64,000 nt of DNA from VAXT01 sp963827725 (GCA_963827725.1 CAWHBM010000001.1:558001-622000), one strand, 5' to 3'. Counted from the stretch's first letter, positions 38,103 through 50,159 are shown. Program-made: numbers and translations. The notes: generated from the letters alone by a model not told the origin.

Positions 38103-39817
38103 GTGTCACCATCCCTAGCCCCCACCCACCCACGGGGCAGCCAGCAGGTTGACCCGTCCAGTTCCAGCACGGCTGGGCCGGCCACCTCTTTCCGGGCCGG
38201 CCTGCTCGGCTCGACTCGGGGGCCTGCGCGGACCTCGGCGGTGCGGACTGCGACGAGCTCGATCGCACGGCCGGAGTCGGCATAGCCGTAGCGCTCCTCG
38301 TGGGCGCGGTGGAACGACTCGGCGAGGTCGCCCCCGAGCGGCACGGTCAGCTCGAACGACTGGCCCGCGTAGCGGAGATCGGCCTCGCCTTCCGCAGGCA
38401 GCTCGCCCGCCTCCGCGAGGGGGACGAGGTACGAGCGCACGCGGTCGCGCCGCTCGTCGCTCGCGGCGAGCCCGAGCGCGGAGAGCACGCCCGCTGCCAC
38501 CGGCACGAGCACGGTTTCGATCTCGAGCTCCTCCGCGAGCTCGCACGCGTGCAGCGGGCCGGCGCCGCCAAAGGCGACGAGCGCGAGCTCACGCGGATCG
38601 TGCCCGCGCTCGACCGAGACGACTCGCAGTGCGCGCAGCATCTCGGCGTTCACGACGGCGACGACCGCAGCCGGGTCGATCTTGCCGAGAGCCCGCTCCG
38701 CCGCAGCGCGATCGAGCCGGAGGCCGCCGGCCAGCTGCTCGGGCAGCCGACCGAGAACGAGGTTCGCATCCGTGACGGTCGGCCGGGTCCCGCCCCTTCC
38801 GTAGCAAGCCGGCCCAGGCTCTGCGCCAGCGCTCTCGGGACCCACGCGCAGGGCGCCGCCGTCGTCCATCCAGGCGATCGATCCCCCGCCGGCACCGACT
38901 GTGTGCAGGTCGACGCTCGGCAGGCGGACGGGATAGCCGGCGACGTTCCGCTGGGCGCTGCGCTCTGCAACTCCATCCGAGATCAGTGCGACGTCGGTCG
39001 AGGTGCCGCCCATGTCGAAGGAGATGGCGTTCTCGACGCCGGCGGACCTGGCCGCAATCGCAGCGCCCACGACCCCTGCCGCAGGCCCGGAGAGAAGCGC
39101 GAACGCGGGATGGGCAGCCGCCTCGGTAACCGTTGCGACGCCGCCGGATGAGCGCATGACGAGGGGCTCGGGAAGCCCAGCCTCGGCACATCGCTCCGCC
39201 AGCGCCTCGAGATAGCGTGCGAGGACGGGCCCCAGGTACGCGTCGATCGCTGTCGTCGAGGCGCGCTCGTACTCCCGGAACTCGGGCGCGATCTCGTGCG
39301 AGGCGACGACCCGAGCGCCGGGCAACCGCCGGCGCAGCTCGTCCGCCACGGCCTGCTCGTGGCTCGGGTCCTTGAAGGAGAAGAGCAGGCACACGGCGAC
39401 CGCCTCCGCATCGAAGGCCGGCAGCGAGTCGAGCTCGAGCGCGCGCAGCACCCCGTCCGGGCCGATCCGCTCGTCGACTCCGAAGCAGCGCTCGAGAGGA
39501 ACGAGCGGAGCCGGATGATCGTCGCAGAGGCGATAGAGGTGCGCCCGCGCCTGGCGGCGCAGATGGAGCATGTGCTCGAAACCTGCGGTGGCGACGAAGG
39601 CCGTCCGCGCGCCCTTCCGCTCGAGGAGCGCGTTCGTGGCGACTGTCGTCCCGTGCGTGAAGCGCTCCAGCTCGGCAGCGCCGACCGCCTGGGCGGCGGC
39701 GAGGACGGACTCCTCCTGCCGGCCGGAGGTCGGCACCTTCGCCGTGGCGATCCGCCCTTCCTCGATGAGGACGGCGTCTGTGAACGTGCCGCCGACGTCG
39801 ACGCCCAGAATGCCCAC
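38081..39817 (-). CDS. hyuA: hydantoinase/oxoprolinase A subunit
   Basis: 578 residues from the GTG at 39817, immediately before GILGVDVGGTFTDAVLI, the conserved actin-like ATP-binding start of the family. Other marks are HGTTVATNALLERKGA, RSSGGVATV, SGPAAGVVGAA, FDMGGTSTDVALI and GAGGGSIAW, then FGGAGPLHACELA. It is shorter than many HyuA proteins (about 650-700), mostly in the C-terminal part. An in-phase upstream extension exists but crosses the divergent glycosylase gene. It works with HyuB as an ATP-dependent amidohydrolase. Confidence 0.9.
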
Positions 39818-39857
39818 GCCGCGAATGTACGCGGTGGGGCGAGCGTTGAAGGAAGAG

Positions 39858-40778
39858 ATGGCGGCACACGCTTCGGAGATCAAGCTCCGCGGAGCCGGCG
39901 GCGAGGCTGTCGACCTTCGCCGGACGATTGCCTCGCACGGCGTCGCCGACCTGCCTCCCAACCGGATCGACGAGGAGGCGTGGACGCTCGAGCTGACCCT
40001 TCCACTCGCTGGCAAGACGCCGACGACGGTCCTCGTCTCGGAAGGACGCAAGGGATACGCGAACGTTCAGGTGCTCGCAGGCCGCGCAGACCGCGCGCGG
40101 ATCCGTTCTGCGGTCGCACATGTCCTTCGCCTCGACGAGGATCTGAGCCCGTTCTACGAGGTTGCCTCGGCCGACCCCGACCTGCGCTGGGTGACGAGTG
40201 GCGCGGGCCGCATGATCCGCAGCCCGACCGTCTTCGAGGACGTCGTCAAGACGATCTGCACGACGAACTGCACGTGGTCGGCGACCGTACGCATGGTCAG
40301 CGCGCTCGTCGAGCACCTGGGCGAGCCGGGTGCGTCGGCCGAAGGCCCGTTCGGGCGAGCGTTCCCGACGCCGGAGGCGATGGCGAAGGCCAATCTCCGT
40401 TTCTACAAGGACGTCGTGCGCGCCGGCTACCGCGGTCAGTACCTGCGCTCGCTGGCGAAATCGGTCGCTTCGGGCGAGCTCGATCTGGAGTCACTCGGAC
40501 GCGCGAGCGCCGAGGACGTGCCGGACGACGAGCTGGCGGCGCAACTGCTCGCGTTGCCGGGCGTCGGCCCGTACGCAGCGGCCCACGTGATGATGCTGCT
40601 CGGGCGCTACTCGCGGCTCATTCTCGACTCGTGGACGCGGCCGACGTACCTCCGCGTCTCCGGCGCCAACCAGGCGAAGGACACGACGATCGAGCGCCGG
40701 TTCCGCCCCTACGGCCCGTACGCAGGCCTCGCCTTCTGGCTCTACCTGACGCGGGACTGGGTTGAGCCAGACGCATAG
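39858..40778 (+). CDS. HhH-GPD family DNA glycosylase
   Basis: 306 residues from the ATG at 39858, preceded by GAAGGAAGAG. The C-terminal half is an HhH-GPD domain: DVVKTICTTNCTW, the helix-hairpin-helix LPGVGPYAAAHVMMLLGR and, in the usual position after it, the catalytic Asp (LILDSWTRP). The N-terminal ~110 residues resemble the OGG1/AlkA beta domain. It likely removes alkylated or oxidised bases in base-excision repair. It is divergent from hyuA by 40 nt and overlaps azlC by 17 nt. Confidence 0.87.
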   Translation: MAAHASEIKLRGAGGEAVDLRRTIASHGVADLPPNRIDEEAWTLELTLPLAGKTPTTVLVSEGRKGYANVQVLAGRADRARIRSAVAHVLRLDEDLSPFYEVASADPDLRWVTSGAGRMIRSPTVFEDVVKTICTTNCTWSATVRMVSALVEHLGEPGASAEGPFGRAFPTPEAMAKANLRFYKDVVRAGYRGQYLRSLAKSVASGELDLESLGRASAEDVPDDELAAQLLALPGVGPYAAAHVMMLLGRYSRLILDSWTRPTYLRVSGANQAKDTTIERRFRPYGPYAGLAFWLYLTRDWVEPDA

Positions 40779-41424
40779 CTATCGCGACGGCGCGAAAAGG
40801 GTGGCGCCGCTCGTACCGGCCTCGGCGAGCTTCGGGGTCGCCTTCGGCGTGCTGGCGACGACGACCGCGGGCATGGGCATCGTCGCGCCGATCGTGATGT
40901 CGGCGACGACGTTCGCCGGGGCGGCGCAGTTCGCGGCCGCGACGGTGCTGCGCGACGGAGGGAGCGTCATCGCCGCGGTTGCGGCTGCCGTTCTGCTCAA
41001 CGGGCGCTACCTGGCGATCAGCGTCGCGATCGCGCCTGCATTCGAGGGCTCACGGCTTCGGCGGCTGCTCGAGTCGCAGCTGATCGTCGACGAGTCGTGG
41101 GCCGTCGCCCAGGTCGGCGGTGGCCGGATCGACCGGCGTCTGCTGATCGGCGCAGGAGTCGCCCTGTTCCCAGGCTGGGTCGGAGGGACAGCTCTCGGTG
41201 TGTTCGGCGGCGACTTCCTCGGCGATCCCCTGAAGCTTGGCTTCGACGGTGCCTTGCCTGCGCTTTTCCTCGCGTTGCTGGTGACGGTCACCACGAGCAG
41301 GCGAGAGATTGCCGCGGCCGTGGCAGGCGGCCTGATCGCGCTGATCCTGCTTCCGATTACCCCGGCCGGCGTGCCGGTGATCGCGGCAGGTGCGGTCTGC
41401 CTGGTGGGGCTCTGGAAGCGATGA
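40762..41424 (+). CDS. azlC: AzlC family branched-chain amino acid exporter, large subunit
   Basis: 220 residues from a TTG within the end of the glycosylase gene. Family marks include ASFGVAFGVLATTTAG, FAGAAQFAAATVLRDGG, LNGRYLAISVAIAP and QLIVDESWAVAQ. Five to six membrane helices are predicted. With AzlD it exports branched-chain amino acids or analogues. ATGA overlap with azlD supports a two-gene unit. Confidence 0.9.
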   Translation: MSQTHSYRDGAKRVAPLVPASASFGVAFGVLATTTAGMGIVAPIVMSATTFAGAAQFAAATVLRDGGSVIAAVAAAVLLNGRYLAISVAIAPAFEGSRLRRLLESQLIVDESWAVAQVGGGRIDRRLLIGAGVALFPGWVGGTALGVFGGDFLGDPLKLGFDGALPALFLALLVTVTTSRREIAAAVAGGLIALILLPITPAGVPVIAAGAVCLVGLWKR

Positions 41425-41732
41425 GCGCGACCTGGGCCGTCGTTCTGCTCGTCGGCGCCTTCACGATCGCGTTCAAGGCCGCCGGCCCCGTGCTCCTGGG
41501 CGGGCGCGAGCTGCCGACGCGCATGACCGATGCGTTCGAGCTTCTTGCGCCGGCACTGCTGGCAGCGCTCGTCGTCACCCAGGCCGTCGGGGGCAAGGAG
41601 GGCATTGTCCTCGACGCGCGGCTCGTAGGCGTCGGAGCCGCGATCGTCTCGATCATCCTGCGCGCTCCTTTGATCGTGACGATCGTCGTGGCCGCGCTCG
41701 CTACGGCGCTTGCTCGGGCCCTATTTGGCTGA
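41421..41732 (+). CDS. azlD: AzlD family small subunit
   Basis: 103 residues from the ATG that overlaps the azlC stop (ATGA). Four hydrophobic segments; the N-terminal VVLLVGAFTIAFKAAGPVLL and FELLAPALLAALVV fit AzlD. It is the small partner of AzlC. The 159 nt from its stop to the tRNA hold no convincing gene. Confidence 0.88.
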   Translation: MSATWAVVLLVGAFTIAFKAAGPVLLGGRELPTRMTDAFELLAPALLAALVVTQAVGGKEGIVLDARLVGVGAAIVSIILRAPLIVTIVVAALATALARALFG

Positions 41733-41891
41733 TGCGATGGGCGCCGAGCACGACTGCGGCTCGCCTTCACAACACCCGAGCTTGAAACGGCATCGGGGGC
41801 ACTGCCAGGTCCCGTGGCGCCAATCCATTGGCGCTGCGCACCGTAAACAGGACTCGGTCGTGCTCATGTCGCTGCTAATCTTCACTCGCTA

Positions 41892-41965
41892 GGCGGCGTA
41901 GCTCAGCTGGTTAGAGCAGCGGAATCATAATCCGCGTGTCGGAGGTTCGAGTCCTCCCGCCGCTA
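41892..41965 (+). tRNA. tRNA-Met(CAT), probably elongator
   Basis: A complete cloverleaf can be drawn by hand: acceptor GGCGGCG / CGCCGCT with a G1-U72 wobble, D-arm GCTC...GAGC, anticodon stem GCGGA / TCCGC with loop ATCATAA (anticodon CAT), T-arm GGAGG TTCGAGT CCTCC and discriminator A. The GTAGCTCAG.TGGTTAGAGC core resembles elongator Met tRNAs, and in Actinobacteria this tRNA commonly lies before rpmG. A lysidine-modified tRNA-Ile2 with the same anticodon cannot be fully excluded. The terminal CCA is not encoded. Confidence 0.88.
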
Positions 41966-41988
41966 CCTCCCTACACTGAGGAACACGA

Positions 41989-42150
41989 ATGGCGACCGGA
42001 GTCAGAGACGCAATCACGCTCGCCTGCACCGAGTGCAGGCGCCGCAACTATCAGAGCTCGAAGTCGAAGCGAAACACGCCCGACCGCGTCGAGCTGAAGA
42101 AGTACTGCCGTTGGTGCGGTCGCCACACCGCGCATAGGGAGACGAGGTAG
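41989..42150 (+). CDS. rpmG: 50S ribosomal protein L33
   Basis: 53 residues: MATGVRDAITLACTECRRRN, then SKSKRNTPDRVELKKYCRWC. Two CxxC pairs (CTEC and CRWC) make it the zinc-binding form. The position after tRNA-Met and before secE-nusG is the usual actinobacterial order. Its stop shares its last base with the GTG start of secE. Confidence 0.93.
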   Translation: MATGVRDAITLACTECRRRNYQSSKSKRNTPDRVELKKYCRWCGRHTAHRETR

Positions 42151-42490
42151 TGGCGAAGAACACCCGGCAGCGACGGCGCCAGCGCCGTCGCGCTCAGGAC
42201 GGCCGAGCAGCAGGGCGTCGGCCAGCGCGCGCGCTCCCGCCAGGCCGACAGTGCGCCCGGCCGCGCAGGTGCCGAAGACCCAGACGGGCTCGCGCCGCGT
42301 CCCCGGCGGTGGCTTCCGGCGATTCGTCAGCGAGTCGATCGCCGAGCTGAAGAAGGTCGAGTGGCCCAACCAGTCGCAGGTGATTCAAGGGACGATCGTC
42401 GTCATCATCGCCTGCGCCATCGTCGGGGCGTACCTCTGGATGGCCGACCTCGTATTCAAGCCCCTCGTTCGAGACATCCTCCTGAAGTAG
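42150..42490 (+). CDS. secE: SecE preprotein translocase subunit, probable frameshift
   Basis: The C-terminal part is clearly SecE: RRFVSESIAELKKVEWPN, then one membrane helix (IVVIIACAIVGAYLWMADLVF). SecE clamps SecY in the translocon. This frame has only a GTG at 42251 without a ribosome site. The GTG at 42150, on the rpmG stop and preceded by AGGGAGACGAGG, begins MAKNTRQRRRQRRRAQ, a very SecE-like basic N-terminus, but in a different frame. A single indel somewhere between about 42195 and 42260 would join them. The alternative is a short SecE starting at 42251. Confidence 0.7.
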
Positions 42491-42492
42491 CC

Positions 42493-43023
42493 ATGTTTCG
42501 CTGGTTCGTCATCAACACGTACTCGGGGCACGAGAACAAGGTCAAGACCAATCTCGAGCACCGCATCGTCTCCATGAACCAGGGCCCGCGGTTCCGCCGC
42601 GTGGTCGTTCCGACCGAGCAGGTGATCGAGACGAAGGACGGCCAGAAGGTTCAGACCGAGAAGCGCGTCCTCCCGGGCTACGTGCTCGTGAACATGGATC
42701 TGAACGACGATGCGTGGTCGGTCGTGAAGAACACGCCGGGCGTGACCGGGTTCGTCGGCGCCGGCAACACGCCGGTACCGCTTTCGCAGCCCGAGGTCGA
42801 CCGGATCCTGAAGACGGGCGCCGCGCTTTCCGAGCGGCAGCGCGCGCAGGTCGAGTTCACACTCGGCGAGTCGGTCAAGGTCACGAGCGGGCCGCTCTCC
42901 GACTTCGACGGCGAGATCGTCGACGTCAACCCGGACGCGCAGAAGCTGAAGGTGCTCGTGGACATCTTCGAGCGGCAAGTGCCGGTGGAGTTGGGCTTCG
43001 ATCAGGTGAAAAAGCTTGACTGA
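42493..43023 (+). CDS. nusG: transcription termination/antitermination factor NusG
   Basis: 176 residues. The NGN domain begins FRWFVINTYSGHENKVKTNL and includes RVLPGYVLVNMDLNDDAWSV and NTPGVTGFVG; a KOW domain follows (GESVKVTSGPLSDFDGEIVD). It ends VELGFDQVKKLD. NusG bridges RNA polymerase with the ribosome or Rho. It follows secE by 2 nt. A second copy of its last eleven codons lies 58 nt downstream. Confidence 0.94.
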   Translation: MFRWFVINTYSGHENKVKTNLEHRIVSMNQGPRFRRVVVPTEQVIETKDGQKVQTEKRVLPGYVLVNMDLNDDAWSVVKNTPGVTGFVGAGNTPVPLSQPEVDRILKTGAALSERQRAQVEFTLGESVKVTSGPLSDFDGEIVDVNPDAQKLKVLVDIFERQVPVELGFDQVKKLD

Positions 43024-43046
43024 CCGGCACTTCACCGAAATCCGGT

Positions 43047-43064
43047 GCCAGACTTTAGTCTGGC
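43047..43064. repeat. palindromic hairpin between nusG and its duplicated tail
   Basis: GCCAGAC-TTTA-GTCTGGC is a perfect 7-bp stem with a 4-nt loop in the short gap between the nusG stop and the duplicated nusG end. No T-run follows, so it is not a standard terminator. A related but imperfect CCAGACTGAAGTCAGG stretch lies at about 56231-56246. Confidence 0.55.
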
Positions 43065-43081
43065 TTCGGCGTAATCAAAAC

Positions 43082-43117
43082 GAACTCGGGTTCGACCAGG
43101 TGAAGAAACTCGACTGA
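43082..43117 (+). pseudogene. duplicated 3' end of nusG (12 codons)
   Basis: These 36 nt read ELGFDQVKKLD and a TGA, the same peptide as the end of the intact nusG at 42988-43023. Seven nucleotides differ and every difference is synonymous (for example GAG/GAA, TTG/CTC, GAT/GAC). A copy diverging without coding constraint would not show this. The tail's TGA overlaps the rplK ATG (TGATG), as expected if it is the natural upstream neighbour of this rplK. Confidence 0.85.
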
Positions 43118-43542
43118 TGGCGAAGAAAGTCCTCACACTCATCAAGCTGCAGATCCCGGGCGGGCAGGCGAACCCTGCGCCGCCGGTCGGGCCTGCGCTC
43201 GGGCAGCACGGCGTCAACATCATGGAGTTCTGCAAGGCGTTCAACGCGCAGACCCAGCAGGAGAACGGCCGCATCACGCCGGTCGAGATCACGGTCTACG
43301 AGGACCGCTCGTTCACCTTCATCACGAAGACACCTCCGGCTGCGGTGCTGATCAAGGAGGCGCTGCGCCTGGAGAAGGGCTCCGCCGAGCCGAACCGCGA
43401 GAAGGTGGGGCGACTCACCCGCGACCAGATCCGCCAGATCGCCGAGATCAAGATGCCCGACCTGAACGCGCGCGACATCGAGGCCGCGATGCTGGTCGTC
43501 GCCGGTACCGCGCGCTCGATGGGCGTGGAGACGGACCTGTGA
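43117..43542 (+). CDS. rplK: 50S ribosomal protein L11
   Basis: 141 residues, normal length. N-terminal KLQIPGGQANPAPPVGPALG and NIMEFCKAFNAQT are canonical, and the C-terminal rRNA-binding domain ends AMLVVAGTARSMGVET. L11 binds the GTPase-associated 23S region. Its GTGA junction with rplA shows translational coupling. Confidence 0.96.
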   Translation: MAKKVLTLIKLQIPGGQANPAPPVGPALGQHGVNIMEFCKAFNAQTQQENGRITPVEITVYEDRSFTFITKTPPAAVLIKEALRLEKGSAEPNREKVGRLTRDQIRQIAEIKMPDLNARDIEAAMLVVAGTARSMGVETDL

Positions 43543-44279
43543 GCCAGCACGGCAAGCAATATCGGAACGCCCGTGCGGCCTACGACCGGGAGCAGCTCTA
43601 CGCGCCGGTCGAGGCGATCCGCCTCTTGAAGGGCTTCGAGACGGCATCCTTCGACGAGAGCGTCGAGGCGCACTTCAACCTCGGCGTCGACGTCCGCCAT
43701 GCCGAACAGCAGCTACGCGGGACGCTCATGCTCCCCCATGGAACGGGCCGCGAGTCACGCGTGGCCGTCTTCGCCGAGGGCGACAAGGCGAAGGAGGCCG
43801 AGGAGGCGGGCGCGGACATCGTCGGCACCGCCGATCTCGGCAAGCAGATCGAGGAGGGCTTCGACGACTTCGACGTTGCGATCGCGACACCTGATCAGAT
43901 GGGCGTCGTCGGCAAGCTCGGCCGCATCCTCGGCCCTCGCGGAAAGATGCCGAACCCGAAGACCGGCACGGTCACGATGGATGTCGGCAAGGCGGTTCGC
44001 GAGGCCAAGGCCGGCAAGCTCGAATACCGCACCGACCGCGGCGCGAACGTCCACGTCATGATCGGCAAGAAGAGCTTCGACGAGCGCCAGCTCGCCGAGA
44101 ACTACATGGCGCTGATCGACGAGATCATGCGCGCGAAGCCCGCCGCCGCGAAGGGCCGCTACATTCGTTCCGTTACGCTTACGAGCACGATGGGCCCGGG
44201 GATCCGTATCGATCCGGGCCGCACCAAGGGAATCCTCGAAGATCTGGAGGCAGCACAGCCCGAAGCAGTTTCAGCGTAG
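43539..44279 (+). CDS. rplA: 50S ribosomal protein L1
   Basis: 246 residues from a GTG that overlaps the rplK stop. Family marks: VEAHFNLGVDVRHAEQQLRG, LPHGTGRE, LGRILGPRGKMPNPKTGTVT and a C-terminal TSTMGPGIRIDP. It forms the L1 stalk and in many bacteria represses its own operon. Reading frame intact. Confidence 0.96.
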   Translation: MSQHGKQYRNARAAYDREQLYAPVEAIRLLKGFETASFDESVEAHFNLGVDVRHAEQQLRGTLMLPHGTGRESRVAVFAEGDKAKEAEEAGADIVGTADLGKQIEEGFDDFDVAIATPDQMGVVGKLGRILGPRGKMPNPKTGTVTMDVGKAVREAKAGKLEYRTDRGANVHVMIGKKSFDERQLAENYMALIDEIMRAKPAAAKGRYIRSVTLTSTMGPGIRIDPGRTKGILEDLEAAQPEAVSA

Positions 44280-44417
44280 AGCCCGTCGCCGAAGACAGTT
44301 GGCAGCCCGAGAAGGGTGGAAGTCCAGCCGAGGTGCGGTCGAGTCGAAGGAGCATCCGCTCCTCTTTGACGTGACCCGCCTCGAGGCGGGTCGATTTGGT
44401 TTCAGAGAGGTGAATGG
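44280..44417 (+). ncRNA. ribosomal protein L10 leader
   Basis: The rplA-rplJ gap carries the layout of the L10 leader that binds the L10(L12)4 complex to repress rplJL. It has CCGAAGACAGTTGGCAGCCC, a GGTGGAAGTCCAGCCGAGGT stretch, and then a GC hairpin (GACCCGCCTC / GAGGCGGGTC, about 44381-44400) before the rplJ start. Position and motif order fit the known family; secondary structure was judged by eye. Confidence 0.7.
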
Positions 44418-45239
44418 ATGCAAAAAGCTGACAAAGAACGCCTGGTCGCCGAGCTGACGGAGCGGCTGCGTGGCACCGACACGCTGATCGTCGCCGACTA
44501 CCGCGGCCTGACGGTGACCGAGATCGGAGAGCTGCGCGGAAAGCTGCTCGAGCACGGCGCGAGCTTCTCGGTCGTCAAGAACACGCTCACGAAGCGCGCT
44601 GCCGAGGCGGCGGGCGTCGACGCGCTGCTCGCGCTCCTCGAGGGGCCGACCGCGATCGCGTTCCTCGAGTCGGGCGGCGACCCGGTTGCGGTCGCAAAGG
44701 CGCTCGACGACGCCGCGAAGACCGAGGTGCTCGTGATCAAGGGTGGGTTGCTCGACGGCGCCGAGCTCGAAGCCGACGACGTCAAGCGCCTGGCCAAGCT
44801 GCCGCCGACCGATGTGCTCCGCGCGCAGCTCGTGGGCGCGCTCGCCGGGTCGCTGACGACCGTCGTCGGGCTGTTCGCAGCTCCGATGCGGGAGATGGTC
44901 GGCGTGATCGACGCTCGGATCCGCCAGCTCGAGGAGCAGGGCGAAGGGGCACCTGCCGAGGAGCCTGCGGCCGAGGCGCAGGAGCCCGCCGCCGAGGAGC
45001 CGGCAGCCGAAGCAGAGCCCGCGGCGGAGGAAGCACCAGCCGAGGAGCCGGCGGCAGAAGAACCGGCAGCAGAGCCAGCAGCAGAGCCAGCAGCAGAGGA
45101 ACCAGCAGCAGAGGAACCAGCAGCAGAGGAACCAGCAGCAGAGGAACCAGCAGCAGAGGAACCAGCAGCAGAGGAACCAGCAGCAGAGGAACCAGCAGCT
45201 GAAGAGTCACAGGAATCCCAGGAAGGAGAGGAGCAGTAG
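44418..45239 (+). CDS. rplJ: 50S ribosomal protein L10 with long Ala/Glu/Pro tail
   Basis: 273 residues. The first ~175 are normal L10 (VAELTERLRGTDTLIVADYR, FSVVKNTLTKRAA, LRAQLVGALAGSLTTVVGLF). A ~95-residue tail of repeated AAEEP units and a final EESQESQEGEEQ follow, so the protein is much longer than the usual 165-180. L10 anchors L7/L12 dimers in the stalk through its C-terminal helix; the tail lies beyond that. The repeat DNA is described separately. Confidence 0.93.
   Translation: MQKADKERLVAELTERLRGTDTLIVADYRGLTVTEIGELRGKLLEHGASFSVVKNTLTKRAAEAAGVDALLALLEGPTAIAFLESGGDPVAVAKALDDAAKTEVLVIKGGLLDGAELEADDVKRLAKLPPTDVLRAQLVGALAGSLTTVVGLFAAPMREMVGVIDARIRQLEEQGEGAPAEEPAAEAQEPAAEEPAAEAEPAAEEAPAEEPAAEEPAAEPAAEPAAEEPAAEEPAAEEPAAEEPAAEEPAAEEPAAEEPAAEESQESQEGEEQ
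45091..45195 (+). repeat. seven perfect 15-bp tandem repeats inside rplJ
   Basis: The unit CAGCAGAGGAACCAG is repeated seven times without a mismatch and encodes AAEEP. Upstream, the same peptide pattern is written with other codons (GCC/GCG, CCG/CCT), so the perfect array looks like a recent local expansion. Copy number could vary between strains. Confidence 0.95.
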
Positions 45240-45241
45240 CG

Positions 45242-45625
45242 ATGGCAAAAGCAGATACCGACAAGCTCGTCGAGTCGCTGGGCGGAATGACCGTCCTCGA
45301 GCTCGTCGAGCTGAAGAACAAGCTCGAAGAGGAGTGGGGTGTCAGCGCCGCGGCTCCCATGGCAGTCGCAGCGGCACCGGCAGGCGGCGACGGCGCCGCG
45401 GCAGCCGAGGAAAAGACGGCGTTCGACGTCGTCCTCACCGGCCCCGGCGGTCAGAAGATCCAGGTGATCAAGGTCGTCCGAGCAGTCACGGGCCTCGGCC
45501 TCAAGGAGGCCAAGGAGCTCGTCGACGGCGCGCCGAACGCGGTCAAGGAAGGCGTCCCACAGGACGAGGCCGACCAGATCAAGGCGCAGCTCGAGGAAGC
45601 CGGCGCCACCGTCGAGGTCAAGTAG
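45242..45625 (+). CDS. rplL: 50S ribosomal protein L7/L12
   Basis: 127 residues: N-terminal dimerisation domain (LGGMTVLELVELKNKLEEEW), Ala-rich hinge, and C-terminal domain (KIQVIKVVRAVTGLGLKEAK, then LVDGAPNAVKEGV) that recruits translation factors. It follows rplJ by 2 nt. A GC-rich hairpin at 45648-45665 (GCGTCGC / GCGACGC) after the stop may end or process the transcript. Confidence 0.96.
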   Translation: MAKADTDKLVESLGGMTVLELVELKNKLEEEWGVSAAAPMAVAAAPAGGDGAAAAEEKTAFDVVLTGPGGQKIQVIKVVRAVTGLGLKEAKELVDGAPNAVKEGVPQDEADQIKAQLEEAGATVEVK

Positions 45626-45701
45626 CTCTAGCTAGGGATTCGAGGGTGCGTCGCCCCGGCGACGCGCCTTCGAGGTCCGCCTGTCTCCGGAGAGAAGCGC
45701 G

Positions 45702-45782
45702 TTAGCCGGTGCCGCCCAGCGTGAGGAAGGCCGCAGCCGTCACGCAGAGGCAGATGAACGAAAGTGCGAGTGCGAACCGCAT
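45702..45782 (-). CDS. possible 26-residue membrane microprotein
   Basis: A short minus-strand frame encodes a single hydrophobic helix (MRFALALSFICLCVTAAAFL and then TLGGTG). It fits the gap between rplL and the secreted-protein gene. No good ribosome site is visible, so it may be chance. The remaining part of 45626-45910 holds the hairpin after rplL and the palindrome at 45839. Confidence 0.35.
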   Translation of the reverse strand: MRFALALSFICLCVTAAAFLTLGGTG

Positions 45783-45838
45783 CTAACAGAACGCTTACAT
45801 GCAGGCAAGCCATACTCAATAGGTCGGTAGACCCATTT

Positions 45839-45852
45839 CCCCCGTGTGGGGG
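45839..45852. promoter_or_regulatory. CCCCC-GTGT-GGGGG palindrome, possible operator
   Basis: A perfect 5+5 inverted repeat located 58 nt before the start of the secreted-protein gene, a fitting place for an operator. Similar C-run/G-run palindromes lie at 18708-18725 and 18873-18885. Confidence 0.4.
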
Positions 45853-45910
45853 ACCCGGTAGGCCGCTACTTGGCCGAGAATCCGTGAACCCGATCAGGAA
45901 GGCACATCAG

Positions 45911-46354
45911 ATGAAATCCAGATTTCTCGTTCTTGCGCTCGTGACCGCGCTCCTCGGAGCCTCGGGCGCGTTTGCGCAGGGCAACCCCGGCAAGGGCAAG
46001 GGCAAGCGCCCACCGACAGGCCCGAACTGCAAGATGGCTCCTGTGCTCCTCAAGGGCACGCTTGCGAACGATCCCGCCGCCGGAGAGACCTCGTTCCAGC
46101 TGACGGCGACGAAGTCGAACCGCAAGGGACGCGCTTATGTGTCCGCGACCCAGCCGGTCACGATCGACGTCGACGCGAAGACGAAGATCAAGCGGCACCC
46201 CGGCGACGGCACCGGGAAGACACGGACCCTCGAGTCGCTCGCGATGGGCGACCGGGCGCAGGTCCATGCCAAGGTCTGCAGAGGCGACCTCCGCAACGGC
46301 GGAACGCCCGACCTGACGGCGAAGTTCGTTCACGCCCGCCCCGCCGCCGCGTAG
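45911..46354 (+). CDS. secreted protein of unknown function
   Basis: 147 residues from the ATG at 45911, preceded by AGGAAGG. It has a clear Sec signal peptide (FLVLALVTALLGASGAFAQG) and a basic Gly/Lys stretch (GKGKGKRPP). The rest looks like a small beta-rich domain (LKGTLANDPAAGETSFQLTA, TIDVDAKTKIKRHPGDG) resembling DUF5666-type proteins, with two cysteines. It sits between rplL and rpoB, an unusual place for a secreted protein. Function unknown. Confidence 0.75.
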   Translation: MKSRFLVLALVTALLGASGAFAQGNPGKGKGKRPPTGPNCKMAPVLLKGTLANDPAAGETSFQLTATKSNRKGRAYVSATQPVTIDVDAKTKIKRHPGDGTGKTRTLESLAMGDRAQVHAKVCRGDLRNGGTPDLTAKFVHARPAAA

Positions 46355-46567
46355 GCACTATTGAGCTGTCGGGGGCTCGGCCTCGCCGCCGGGCCCTCGA
46401 CAATGCTCTCCCGGCGCGGCCCTTGCGCCGCGCGCTACACTCTTTCCATCGCGACGATTGCCGCCCTGGTCACCCTTGCGCGGCAACCGTCTCTTTCGCT
46501 ATTCTGTTCGGTTCCGGCCGTAGACCTGCGCACCCGCACGCCGTAATACAAGGGAGGCACGACCATC

Positions 46568-50146
<3,579 letters not shown>

Positions 50147-50159
50147 GAGGGAGTAGAAC

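Noticed and set aside
41733..41891. Cys/His-rich small gene between azlD and the tRNA
   Set aside because: The frame has no ribosome site and no convincing motif; likely non-coding.
41892..41965. Initiator tRNA-fMet
   Set aside because: There is no C1-A72 type mismatch; the D-arm and core resemble the elongator form.
43024..43081. Terminator after nusG
   Set aside because: The hairpin at 43047-43064 is not followed by a T-run, and nusG-rplK are normally cotranscribed.
45091..45195. CRISPR-like array
   Set aside because: The 15-bp units are directly adjacent without spacers and encode AAEEP inside rplJ.
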